From assembly GCA_031412915.1 (NCBI GenBank), contig JANODX010000214.1, positions 1 to 14,934 on the forward strand: DNA of 14,934 nucleotides, read 5' to 3'. Position numbers and translations under genes: made by a program. This DNA comes from JAGNNV01 sp031412915 (GTDB lineage Bacteria > Acidobacteriota > Vicinamibacteria > Fen-336 > JAGNNV01). Of the stretch, positions 9,101 through 14,934 are shown piece by piece (the first letter of the stretch is position 1; each line of letters opens with the position of its first letter). The notes under the pieces are model-generated. The model was given only the letters and a program-made list of their open reading frames with translations. It was not told the DNA's origin and did no database searches.

Positions 9101-10864
9101 CAACCGGTCCATTTCACCGAGGATCAACGCGATCGAACTGCGATGGGTCTGGTCGCGCTCCCCCATCCGGCTGAGCGCCTCATCGAGAAGCGGCTTGTAC
9201 CGGCGCTGGCGCGACTCAACCGTGTCATCCGCGGCATCGCCCTTCTCGGGGAAATCGCCGCCCTGAAATCGCCTGCCGGGTTCGGGGTTCACGTCCACCG
9301 CGGGCGACGAACCGTCTTCGGCGAGGAACCGAAGCTGGGCCTTGTAGAGCCGCGTCTCTTCGGCGAGCGTCCCCCTGGTCTGACGCAGAGCCAGAAGGCC
9401 GAGATGCTGGGCGCGCTGTCTGGCCCTCGCGGAGCCTGCGGCCTCGACCTCCTTGAGCAGAGCGAGCGCTTCCCGGCCCTCGCCGCGGTCCACATGCCGC
9501 TGCATCGTGTCGACCTTGAGATCCGGAATGTCCGGGCTCGCGGGATTGCGCTTCGCGAGTTCGGCGAGCAGGGCGCGAGCCGCGCCGAACGTCCGCTCGG
9601 GAATCGACTCGGCTTCGAGCCGGCTCAAAGCCTCGCGCCAATCCTGCCCCGTGAGAAGCAGCGACAGGCCGCCCGTCCAGAAACCAGGGGTGGGATCCAT
9701 GCGCGCCACAAAGCGGTAGTCGGCATCCGAGTAGTTACCCCAGGCCAGCGGCCGGCCTCCGGCGCGCAGGGCCAATCGAGTGAGCTCGGCGAGATCAGTC
9801 TCCGCTGTTTTCGCGTCAGTGAACGTGGCCGCAGCGAGGCGGGCGCGGAATGCTTCGGGGACCGCATCGATCTCCGAGTAGAGCGACGACACCAGGGTCC
9901 ATCCAGCCCGGTCGAGTTCCTTCTGATACCGGCGATCCATCTGCTGGAGCAGCCCGAGGCACGCATCGCCACGCTCCTGGCCCTTGAAGTAGGTGAAGAG
10001 GCGAGCGAGGGTGGGTGCATCGAAGCGGGAGCTGAGGGCCTGCCGCCACTCATCGGGTCGCGATTTCGCGGCCTGGTCGATGGCCCGCGCGTACACCGCG
10101 GCGAAGAGACGCCCGCGGCCGGGGTTCTGGTCGATGGCGTCATCGAGGGCGGGCAGAACCTCCGAGGCTCGAAGCTGGGCCACCCGGACTCTTGCCTTCA
10201 GAACGAGGGCCGGTTCTTCGGGCGTGTTCTTCGGCAGGTTCGCGAGACCCTCCTCGGCTTCGTCGAGTTCGTCCGAGGTGATGTCGCGGTCGACCCAGGT
10301 GTAGGCGGCGGCCCAGTCGGTTGAGTTGAGCTCGAGGGCCGCCCGCTGCATCTCCCGACGATCTCGAAGGGCCGGCTGTTGCTCCGCCCATTCGACGCGA
10401 AGGTTGGCCAGAGAACGCTGCGCTTCGCCCGAGAGGCCGGAGATCGCCTTGTCCGCGAAGGCGAAGGCCTGAGCGTGAGCGCCATACGACCAGGCCCATC
10501 GCGCGGCCTCATCCCATCCCGCACCCGGCGCTTCGGTCTCGCTCGCCGCCCACGCGCTCGCCCACTTCTCTATCGTGGCGAGGGCCTTGTCCCGCTGCCC
10601 CAGATCCATCTGAGCCTGGGCGAGATGCCGCAGGGCGTCGGGCTCCGGGCGCGCGGCAAGAAGAGTCGCAAGTTCCGCGGTCGGCGTCTTGTAGTGAACT
10701 CGATGCGCGTCGACCAGAGAGAAACGCGTAGCGATCTCGTAGAGCCAATCGACTTCGGTCAGGTCTTCCCAGGTGAGTCGGGACCGGGGAGAGGCGCCCA
10801 GAAGGACGAGGCCGGTAAGGCCAAGCGCACTCAGGCGAATGAGGTGCTTCGCACGCGGTTTCAC
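3116..10864 (-). CDS. Giant secreted TPR-like helical-repeat protein (2582 aa)
   Basis: The start is the GTG at 10864, whose GTGA overlaps the stop of the VIT/VWA gene and which lies 6 nt after a GGAGGT ribosome site. The frame is open further upstream to 11002, but that part would lie inside the neighbouring gene and hide the signal peptide. Residues 1-24 (KPRAKHLIR then a hydrophobic stretch ending LLGA) are a Sec signal. Nearly all the rest is amphipathic helix pairs with degenerate TPR character, e.g. ~74-103 (ALRHLAQAQMDLGQRDKALA), ~861-885 (ELGELYEETGRPEMALAVWK) and ~1451-1478 (RSELYLRAGDLKKAVAVESA). The helical array is broken by disordered linkers (~512-552) and an acidic stretch rich in Glu/Asp (~2178-2207), and ends in a Pro-rich tail. 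No catalytic motif, transmembrane helix beyond the signal, or alpha-2-macroglobulin thioester (CGEQ) is visible. TPR arrays bind other proteins, so a periplasmic scaffold for the other operon products is the natural inference. Its length is extreme for a TPR protein. Confidence 0.9.
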   Translation of the reverse strand: MKPRAKHLIRLSALGLTGLVLLGASPRSRLTWEDLTEVDWLYEIATRFSLVDAHRVHYKTPTAELATLLAARPEPDALRHLAQAQMDLGQRDKALATIEKWASAWAASETEAPGAGWDEAARWAWSYGAHAQAFAFADKAISGLSGEAQRSLANLRVEWAEQQPALRDRREMQRAALELNSTDWAAAYTWVDRDITSDELDEAEEGLANLPKNTPEEPALVLKARVRVAQLRASEVLPALDDAIDQNPGRGRLFAAVYARAIDQAAKSRPDEWRQALSSRFDAPTLARLFTYFKGQERGDACLGLLQQMDRRYQKELDRAGWTLVSSLYSEIDAVPEAFRARLAAATFTDAKTAETDLAELTRLALRAGGRPLAWGNYSDADYRFVARMDPTPGFWTGGLSLLLTGQDWREALSRLEAESIPERTFGAARALLAELAKRNPASPDIPDLKVDTMQRHVDRGEGREALALLKEVEAAGSARARQRAQHLGLLALRQTRGTLAEETRLYKAQLRFLAEDGSSPAVDVNPEPGRRFQGGDFPEKGDAADDTVESRQRRYKPLLDEALSRMGERDQTHRSSIALILGEMDRLPKAEGLWLQLAALLDAWNLDDELAPRYEAALSRFDDASWWNRMARILTRQKRQIELRALAERLAAAFRGSEMFERSSDSSIRLEIPEQPRVGTRTRLVPWGDFVLLKALERFPHSPVVLHAALGRLMSASAWARLSARATDARQKAVVEDSLLAERRWAIFGVDPAVRESYFAGLMRNDALEAKLNALDPATVRTPVDDLVLVEGYSRLSLFEKAAEAASRLSAAYPGDPVVARQALQIHRSLAGLDLSHEAPAKAVADRVVPALIDPNPFITELGELYEETGRPEMALAVWKALLDRDPRQEERIKETATLLWDYGHMREALDTIETGRAQLQRPRMLAFEAGVLREAVKDIDGAIREYLDAVRPDAEADDCYCSGFENDQRSLRRLAQWMGRDRVRQRVLETIEGLKPGRAADEKTLLAFWPLGSISTPTPGLDGDADDWIDSMDQANDPVGREEREAKRLAARGSEHAGIARVARALVARATAMTSVATSGRFLSALESSAAAFEASAWTATEARDRFFTSIVARQAELAPTIEERLRLEIDLAQRLAGAGRLPEADALWNSLGARIEALPESASKIQAQVSRAAFVERNGGFEKARASWDGLIAKYPWSLGVIEDRIAFLRRNSHPEEARQALEDATARAAPGHQVPLLTRLISESLGEEDLPRASKALDRLLKTATLADDERLGAVSLQARLRLQQDPSFAAVAFATAEAPRFKPELRAQVFAEVARAAAIEEAHATSVSVWIEALNRNTRRDWLKEASRAARRTGKPEVLVSFFEKQHQRSPRDVRWAVATRELRVATDDLPGGIEMARTAASIRPERQQLWDEAVELMERDSRFLEAADFLEGWNIQRPDDSSVAGRRSELYLRAGDLKKAVAVESAALAAFGKTDPTDEDLVSRTADAARRLWRHGQPQLAWRFLAQRGTAEEIASSGLSAQEQFQLALLNHSFMPLLTVRLDDADRVGYAADVLGQYGRIDQREQVLYWLLEKLFPSARVDEVFLNKWWSFIERARLESPLRFRIAQRFAGQISGPWSPETPVDLLNDASDFVVVRAPKNNSGETELKVRAPDFEALWAAHLVRFDLSDDLAKFLAPRFASLIELVRGRTAIAADRRRLPWTLWLDSAPAMETFARGLRTQPDLAAGLSGVSEDRRLWDRFSAIGARGWETSYLLPELTPRSRVTWLSFWERPAPPAVNLEDPVLVGRRNTIAETSLSLGQFLSHAEMSPPEAPGAFAERLLGPSVLKDTLGADPRFTWPMFKPRTSLSGEIIETGDDRIVGRGIDTLRFPGALWGERPGLAWYAFQAYARYRANDPSAIDVPAEWPEAGNETERALLAARLALALQGPAEALARVDRLGLRATDPELLRFRLLLLVDVGRKPDATAALKRRLAADQKALSEDTLRTFTAMAEDLDLEGPVSLLDPAVPVLPALLASLYDREGAEVGRKFRTDDLVGFRAALSARWNERAAMLDAPELRLWLSELWATESASLPLAGLNRLGDFWPVAAPWAETISANDRLRAIAAIDALPATSLLEGLPQTVGDAGARRVLMIRVRLARGEDDLAVSLFNAALDSSRNPESLAFRPIAALDREAESSEGEDDVVDRREGDVRASDEANSEVGVLRALRAPFLAAQKGSLIQPQVVAWLDEHIQSEPAVLDTWGLHLEIGNAAERAEVVERLSRAYRRGDIAAYQRGDVVNLLVRAAKELAAPWIERANSSWSSFFEVVRHAGWLRAVGLAREAALYMAEARGKSLFQRTEEIQAFDFWRRNIDPGESGPEAWQQVVRFWRESPDTIGEPLQTRLREHSFDVLSARAALRRPTAISPQLALLAARAPRDLEDLYDLDVSSDQSLLRLRAARSALARPRAARALGGFLPPESVVRDLTRRRFRAADVDAAVADLARLASANGDGAALRSALELLADRKWASTRTLRSELAATLVDPPVVSHRVVGGRSLLYRPRDLTFALVSQIVEADLARRSQSSPPPQPPGPRP
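10861..10864 (-). other. GTGA stop/start overlap
   Basis: The four bases hold both the TGA of the VIT/VWA gene and the GTG start of the giant TPR gene. With the GGAGGT just upstream, this is a typical translational-coupling junction. Confidence 0.9.
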
Positions 10865-13263
10865 GGGCGCACCTCCAGCATGGCGCGGCCAAAGCCGACG
10901 TTCTTGGCCAGATCCACCGCTTCGAAGACGACCTCCTGCATGCCCACCACCGAGGCGGGCAGACGCAGGCGTCCGGTGGATGCGTGCGCGGTCTTGTCCC
11001 ACCGCATCGGCACGGGCGGGAGATTGCCCACGCGAGCGGAGAGGAAGATGACATCGTCGTCGGTGGTGGCGGTGAGAACGATCTCGTCACCCACTCGGGC
11101 CATCTTCGGCAGCTTCGGCGCGACACGGGGCGCCCGGCCGTCGATCACGAAACTCTTCGATTCGGTCGCGCTGCGGCCGCTCCGGTCGCGCATCACGATC
11201 TGCACGGAGTAGCGCCCGTCTTTGAGCGAATCGGGTACCAGGAACCGGCCCTCGAAGACGTTCGACTTCGGCCGCTTCACCAGAGGCAGTTTCAGGCCGA
11301 AGGGAAACAGCGCGGTGGCCAGGACCGTGCCTTCGTCGCACTCGACGCGCAGGACCGGATCGCCGGGCTGGATACGGCGCGGACGCAGCAGCGAACGAGG
11401 AGCGGCGAGGAATGCGGTGTAGGGGGTCACGAACTTGTAACGGCGCGACAAGTCGATGATCTCGTCGACCCACTCGCGTCGCTCTCCTTCCGCTTCGATG
11501 CGGCGCAGAAGATCGTCGACGCGCGCACGCGCCCATCTCCGGGGAAGATCGCGAGCGGAGAGGGCCTGGGAGGGCAGCGCCGCGGTGAGGGTGCTCGCGG
11601 CTCTGGGCAGGATTCCCGAGGCCATGGCGAAGCGAACCTCCGCCGCCGGCTTCGAATAGCGACCGACGAAACCCGAGAGCGAAAGTGGCGCGGGCGGCTG
11701 AACCATCACCGGATAAATGTCGCGCAGGCCGGGATCGCCCAGGGTGACCCGGAGCGATCCTCCATCCGAAGGCGAGCCGGGGGCTTGACTGACGGATGCC
11801 CTGGCCGGACTCAGAATCCGGTCGAAGAAGAGATCCGTCTCCGGCTCGGACGAAAGCGCCGTCACCACTCCATCGGAGGCCCCGCGAAGGGCCGGGCCCG
11901 CGTCGGGTGTCGCGACGCTCACATAAAGAGGAGTCTTCCTCCGAGCGGCATTGAGGTCCTTCGAGCCCGGCATGGCGACTCCGTCGGTGAAGAGCACCAG
12001 CCGGCCCTTGTCGCCATCGCCGACCAGCTTCTGCGCGATGCGCACCGCTTCGAGAATGTTCGTGCCCGGCGAGAGAGCGCGGGCGCGGAGACGCTCGAGC
12101 GAGGTCGTCTTCACGAGGTCGATCGCGTTCCCCAGGGAAGGCGGGGCATCGACGCTCTGGTCGAAAAGGACGAGGGCGATCTTGTCCCCGGGGGTAAGCA
12201 TGTCGAAGAGGCGAACCAGGCGCAGGTAGGAAGTCTCCAGACCCGAGAAGCGATGCGACAACGAGGTGTCGAAGAGGACCGCGACCGAGAGCGGTGCGCG
12301 CTTCGCCACCGATGCGGGCGTCGCCGCGCCGGTTGGATCCGCTACCCCCGCCGCGGGCGGAAGGACTTCCATCAGGAAGAAGCCGTCCTTCTCGGGCGGA
12401 ATATCCGAAGGCCGCTCCCAGGGTGCGAGGGCCAGGCCATCCGGCATCCGGCCGTCGGGATTCCGAAAGGCGGAGAGCCTGAGCGGCGTCTCATCCCGGA
12501 GCTTGAAGCGCACGATCAGATCCCTGTCCAGCCGGACGTTGGTCCCTTCGAACGACACCCCATCGGCCGAGGGTTTGAGGGGCAGACCATTGGCGGTCGC
12601 TTCATGGGCCAGACCGTTCAGACCAACACGGATCCGCAGAGTGCGAGCCACCAGCGGCTCACCATCGACCGGGGCGAGGGCCATGCGGAACTCACCCATC
12701 AGACCCACCACATTGACGTCCTGCTGGAACTGCAGCTCCAATCGCTTGGTGGCCCTGGCGGGAATGGGGGCCACCTTCACTGAAAATGGAGCCGCACCCG
12801 AAGGTGAGGACGTGGCCGGACCGTCACCCGGCACGCGGTCTTCCTCGTCGCCTTGCTGGAGAAGGCCGGGGTCGATGCGCTGGGTGGTGAGCGCCTCGTA
12901 GATGGCGCGGGCGCGCCTCTTCTCGAGGATCACCCCGGGAATACGGACGAGACCATCCCACACGGCGAAATCACCGATGGCGGCACTGGGCACAAGCGCG
13001 AACCGATAGGTGCCCTCTTGAATCTGGTCGGTGTGGTTCTCGAAGATCTGGCGGACGTTCACGCGCGCATAGCCGCGGGCGATGGACGCATCGATGGCCA
13101 TGTCGCGCAGGGAGAGGACCGTAGCGTCGGGGCGACCGGTGCTGGTCGGCACGAGCAGCCCGGACTGGGCCTGGGCCGGGGGGGCCATGGAAACGAAGGC
13201 CACGCCGCAGACCCAGCGCTTCGCGCGCTCGGCTAGGGCTGAACGTCTCGGTCGACCGGCCAT
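10861..13263 (-). CDS. Secreted VIT and VWA domain protein with intact MIDAS
   Basis: 800 residues from ATG 13263. This start has a GAAGGA site 8 nt upstream and gives a signal peptide (RPRR n-region, hydrophobic core, cut after AQA ~32). Residues ~45-190 are a VIT (inter-alpha-trypsin inhibitor) domain: VNVRQIFENHT, GDFAVWDGLVRIPGVILEKR, AIYEAL and the FSVKVAPIPA strand. Residues ~326-490 are a VWA domain with a complete MIDAS: D332-T-S-L-S336, T401 in SPGTNI and D427 in LVLFTDG, so it should bind a divalent metal and probably a protein ligand. Residues ~578-620 carry the usual VIT/VWA C-terminal helix and FVTPYTAFLA signature. The final ~180 residues look like Ig-like beta domains (KDGRYSVQIVMRDRSG; later EVVFEAVDLAKN). 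A disordered Gly/Pro loop interrupts the VIT domain (~148-168). Bacterial VIT/VWA proteins are secreted or envelope proteins, mostly of unknown function. The gene overlaps the propeller gene by 31 nt and the giant TPR gene by 4 nt. Confidence 0.93.
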   Translation of the reverse strand: MAGRPRRSALAERAKRWVCGVAFVSMAPPAQAQSGLLVPTSTGRPDATVLSLRDMAIDASIARGYARVNVRQIFENHTDQIQEGTYRFALVPSAAIGDFAVWDGLVRIPGVILEKRRARAIYEALTTQRIDPGLLQQGDEEDRVPGDGPATSSPSGAAPFSVKVAPIPARATKRLELQFQQDVNVVGLMGEFRMALAPVDGEPLVARTLRIRVGLNGLAHEATANGLPLKPSADGVSFEGTNVRLDRDLIVRFKLRDETPLRLSAFRNPDGRMPDGLALAPWERPSDIPPEKDGFFLMEVLPPAAGVADPTGAATPASVAKRAPLSVAVLFDTSLSHRFSGLETSYLRLVRLFDMLTPGDKIALVLFDQSVDAPPSLGNAIDLVKTTSLERLRARALSPGTNILEAVRIAQKLVGDGDKGRLVLFTDGVAMPGSKDLNAARRKTPLYVSVATPDAGPALRGASDGVVTALSSEPETDLFFDRILSPARASVSQAPGSPSDGGSLRVTLGDPGLRDIYPVMVQPPAPLSLSGFVGRYSKPAAEVRFAMASGILPRAASTLTAALPSQALSARDLPRRWARARVDDLLRRIEAEGERREWVDEIIDLSRRYKFVTPYTAFLAAPRSLLRPRRIQPGDPVLRVECDEGTVLATALFPFGLKLPLVKRPKSNVFEGRFLVPDSLKDGRYSVQIVMRDRSGRSATESKSFVIDGRAPRVAPKLPKMARVGDEIVLTATTDDDVIFLSARVGNLPPVPMRWDKTAHASTGRLRLPASVVGMQEVVFEAVDLAKNVGFGRAMLEVRP
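10871..10876 (-). promoter_or_regulatory. Strong ribosome binding site for the giant TPR gene
   Basis: On the minus strand this reads GGAGGT, 6 nt before the GTG at 10864. It lies inside the end of the VIT/VWA gene. It fixes the start of the giant gene at this GTG rather than at the upstream in-frame ATG near 11002. Confidence 0.85.
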
Positions 13264-14934
13264 CGTGTCAATCCTTCGTCCGTCCCGATGTAGAGAAAAC
13301 CGTCCCATTCAAGCAGCGCGGTGACCCGCGGAGACGGCAGCGCTAGCTTAAGCCGTTCAAACCTCGTTCCATCCACCGAGAGCCTGAACAGACCGGTCCC
13401 ATCGGTTCCGGCGTAAACCCTACCCCCGGCGGTGATGAGGCAACCCGTGTTGATCTTGAGACCCTGGGTCTCCGGGAAGGGTCGCCATTCGCCTTTGTCC
13501 GACATCGCGCCGACCCGGCGGGTGAGGCCGCCTCCGTAAGTGCCGACGAGGACGCTGCCTTGCATGGGGAGGATCGTCGTGACCCAAGGGTGAGGAAGTT
13601 TGCCCTCGCCCGAAGCCACGCGCCACCGCACCTTCCGGTCAAAGGCATAGCCGAGGCCGGAGGGCGTTCCCACCAGCAGACCGCCTTCGGCGGCCGCGAG
13701 AACGGTGGCCTGATTCCCGGGCAGACCGTGAAACGCGGAAAGCAGCTTGCGTTCCGGCAGCAGGACGCCTTCACCATACCCAATGGCGACGCCGCCGCGG
13801 GTCTGGGCCAGGGAGAACGCCCCTGGACCTTCGAGTGCGGTCACGCTCGTTCCGTCGAATCGGAACGCACCGCGCAGACTCGCGATGTGGAGGACTCCGC
13901 CCGCGTCGAGTAGCGCGTTCACCGCCCAGACCTGCGCTGAAGCCGGATCGGCGAGGATGCGAAGGATCATGGGAGCATCGGGCGCGGATCCGGAAAGAGC
14001 GGTTCCCCCAAGCGGAGGCGCCGGCACGAGTTCCGCCAGCCCCCCGTCGAAGAAACCCACGACGAGGCGTTGGCCATACGCAGCCAGAGCACCCACGTGG
14101 CCGTTGCCGAGGCCTTCGTGCTGACTCCGCCGGGAGATGACGCGCCAGTCCTCGTTCGATCGCTCGACCAGGCCGTTCGCGGTGTCCGCGACCAGGCGAT
14201 CGCCCACCGTGAAAACACGACGCACCACGGAAGGAAGCTGTTCGGCCCGCAGTCGCCCGGTCGTATCGAACCGGCGCAGCGAGGTATCGGGCGGGTCAGC
14301 GGTGGCGAAGAGACGGTCTCCGAGAACCGCGATCGACCCGACGTTCTCGCCGCTCGGAATGGATCGCATGACGCCATCCGGACCTTCGCTAAGGAGACCC
14401 ATCGGCGTGACCGCGTGGATCCGCCGATCGAACACCGCCACGTCCTCGACCCATGTGGTTTCAATCCCCTCCATCCGTATAGGACTGGTGACGCCGGCCT
14501 GGGTGAGAAAGAGACCGGTTTCCCCGCCGCTCACCACGCGGCCCCCGTCCGCCACCGCCACCGAACGAACCGGCGACTGGTGAAGGCGGGCCATCGAGCG
14601 CTCCGCGAAACCCATCCGGAAGAGGCCTTCGCGCGCGCCGATCCAGAGTTCACCCGAGGGTGTCTCCGCGAGCGCTCTCACGTGAAGCGTTCCAAACCCG
14701 GAACGAACCTCGGACCACGAGCCATCGCGATAGACGAACAGGCCCGCGAGGTCGAGACCGGCCACGAGGTCGGTGCGCCATGAAGACAGGACGCTCGCGC
14801 GTCGAGTGGGGAGCGAGAGCGAAATGTCGATGCGGTCGAGACCGGAGGCTCCCGAGTCTGGCCGCGACTCGAGTCGCGCCACGCCAAAGGCGCCGGCGGC
14901 ATACAGACCGCCGGGCAGGGCCACCACGGATTCC
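13233..14934 (-). CDS. Beta-propeller protein (Reg_prop-like repeats), 5' truncated by window edge
   Basis: The frame runs off the window: codons GAA and TCC precede the first in-window GTG (14927), so that GTG is probably internal and the true start lies outside. The visible ~566 residues are almost wholly beta-propeller blades. Numbering from 14927, blade cores include GELWIGAREGLFRM (92-105), VVSGGETGLF (131-140), RLVVGFFDGGLAEL (287-300), GLLVGTPSGLGY (416-427), SVLVGTYGGGLTR (458-470), RVYAGTDGTGLFRL (503-516) and FLYIGTDEGLTRW (544-556). The 'l-W/Y-I-G-T-x-x-G-L' pattern is that of the Reg_prop (two-component regulator propeller) type. The blade number suggests two propellers. The protein ends just after the last blade (WPVDRDVQP), so no kinase or DNA-binding output domain follows and a stand-alone binding protein is more likely. 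No signal peptide can be seen because the N-terminus is missing. YCF48- or WD40-like propellers are alternatives. Confidence 0.88.
   Translation of the reverse strand, partial: ESVVALPGGLYAAGAFGVARLESRPDSGASGLDRIDISLSLPTRRASVLSSWRTDLVAGLDLAGLFVYRDGSWSEVRSGFGTLHVRALAETPSGELWIGAREGLFRMGFAERSMARLHQSPVRSVAVADGGRVVSGGETGLFLTQAGVTSPIRMEGIETTWVEDVAVFDRRIHAVTPMGLLSEGPDGVMRSIPSGENVGSIAVLGDRLFATADPPDTSLRRFDTTGRLRAEQLPSVVRRVFTVGDRLVADTANGLVERSNEDWRVISRRSQHEGLGNGHVGALAAYGQRLVVGFFDGGLAELVPAPPLGGTALSGSAPDAPMILRILADPASAQVWAVNALLDAGGVLHIASLRGAFRFDGTSVTALEGPGAFSLAQTRGGVAIGYGEGVLLPERKLLSAFHGLPGNQATVLAAAEGGLLVGTPSGLGYAFDRKVRWRVASGEGKLPHPWVTTILPMQGSVLVGTYGGGLTRRVGAMSDKGEWRPFPETQGLKINTGCLITAGGRVYAGTDGTGLFRLSVDGTRFERLKLALPSPRVTALLEWDGFLYIGTDEGLTRWPVDRDVQP
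13272..13277 (-). promoter_or_regulatory. Ribosome binding site for the VIT/VWA gene
   Basis: On the minus strand this reads GAAGGA, 8 nt before ATG 13263, inside the last codons of the propeller gene. It supports this ATG over the in-frame ATG at 13308, which would bury the signal peptide behind 15 extra polar residues. Confidence 0.7.

Noticed and set aside
6251..10324. Open frame of 1357 codons on the plus strand
   Set aside because: It lies wholly antisense to the giant TPR gene. Its product is rich in Arg, Gly, Pro and His with no domain or repeat order, as expected of a mirror frame in high-GC DNA. The minus frame has a signal peptide, ribosome site and TPR pattern.
3116..10864. Possible alpha-2-macroglobulin identity for the giant protein, by analogy with the yfa locus
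   Set aside because: No CGEQ thioester motif and no macroglobulin beta domains are seen; the sequence is helical repeat throughout.
10865..11002. Upstream ATG start for the giant gene, adding 46 residues
   Set aside because: The extra residues are Arg/Gly/Ala-rich, lie inside the VIT/VWA gene and would hide the signal peptide. The GTG at 10864 has GGAGGT at ideal spacing.
10984..12783. Open frame of 599 codons on the plus strand
   Set aside because: It is antisense to the VIT/VWA gene, whose domains and MIDAS residues are unmistakable. The plus-frame product is low in structure and rich in Arg/Gly/His.
1..14934. tRNA, rRNA, CRISPR, insertion-sequence ends and rho-independent terminators
   Set aside because: No cloverleaf, repeat-spacer pattern, terminal inverted repeat or hairpin with a T-run was seen. 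The operon end lies beyond the chimeric join, so its terminator is not in the window.
13233..14934. Hybrid two-component sensor, suggested by Reg_prop blades
   Set aside because: The stop codon follows the last blade directly and no transmembrane, kinase or receiver domain comes after it.

Overview
The window is high-GC DNA carrying five genes, all on the minus strand, packed with overlaps or a 12-nt gap so that they read as one operon (transcribed from position 14934 down to 1). Coding fills the window; there is no gene-free stretch, RNA gene, CRISPR array or transposon that I can support. The exception is the lowest ~225 bases, which are AT-rich (about 38% G+C by my count over 1-220, against about 65% just beyond) and look like a piece of a Bacteroidota gene joined to the operon, most likely an assembly or library chimera.

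In transcription order: (1) 14934-13233, the C-terminal part of a beta-propeller protein with 'W/Y-I-G-T-x-x-G-L' blades; (2) 13263-10861, a secreted VIT + VWA protein with an intact MIDAS metal site; (3) 10864-3116, a 2582-residue secreted or periplasmic protein built of helical TPR-like repeats; (4) 3119-1503, a secreted protein of unknown function that appears to contain a duplicated alpha/beta module; (5) 1490 to the window edge, a secreted protein joining a compact penicillin-binding-protein-type transpeptidase domain (SLQK / SCN / KTGT) to a SpoIID/LytB-type peptidoglycan-cleaving domain. Gene 5 has no stop codon inside the window, because the chimeric join cuts it in the SpoIID domain, and it is easily overlooked.

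The four genes whose beginnings are visible all start with export signals, so the products probably act together outside the cytoplasmic membrane. A reasonable hypothesis is an envelope system in which gene 5 handles peptidoglycan while the propeller, VIT/VWA and giant repeat protein supply binding surfaces or scaffolding. I do not recognise this five-gene set as a characterised system. It loosely recalls the E. coli yfa (alpha-2-macroglobulin) locus, but no alpha-2-macroglobulin is present here.

The host is a high-GC bacterium using GTG as well as ATG starts and classical Shine-Dalgarno sites. Lineages rich in VIT/VWA, propeller and giant TPR proteins, such as Myxococcota or Acidobacteriota, are plausible, but nothing here fixes the phylum. 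The foreign Bacteroidota piece suggests a metagenomic source.
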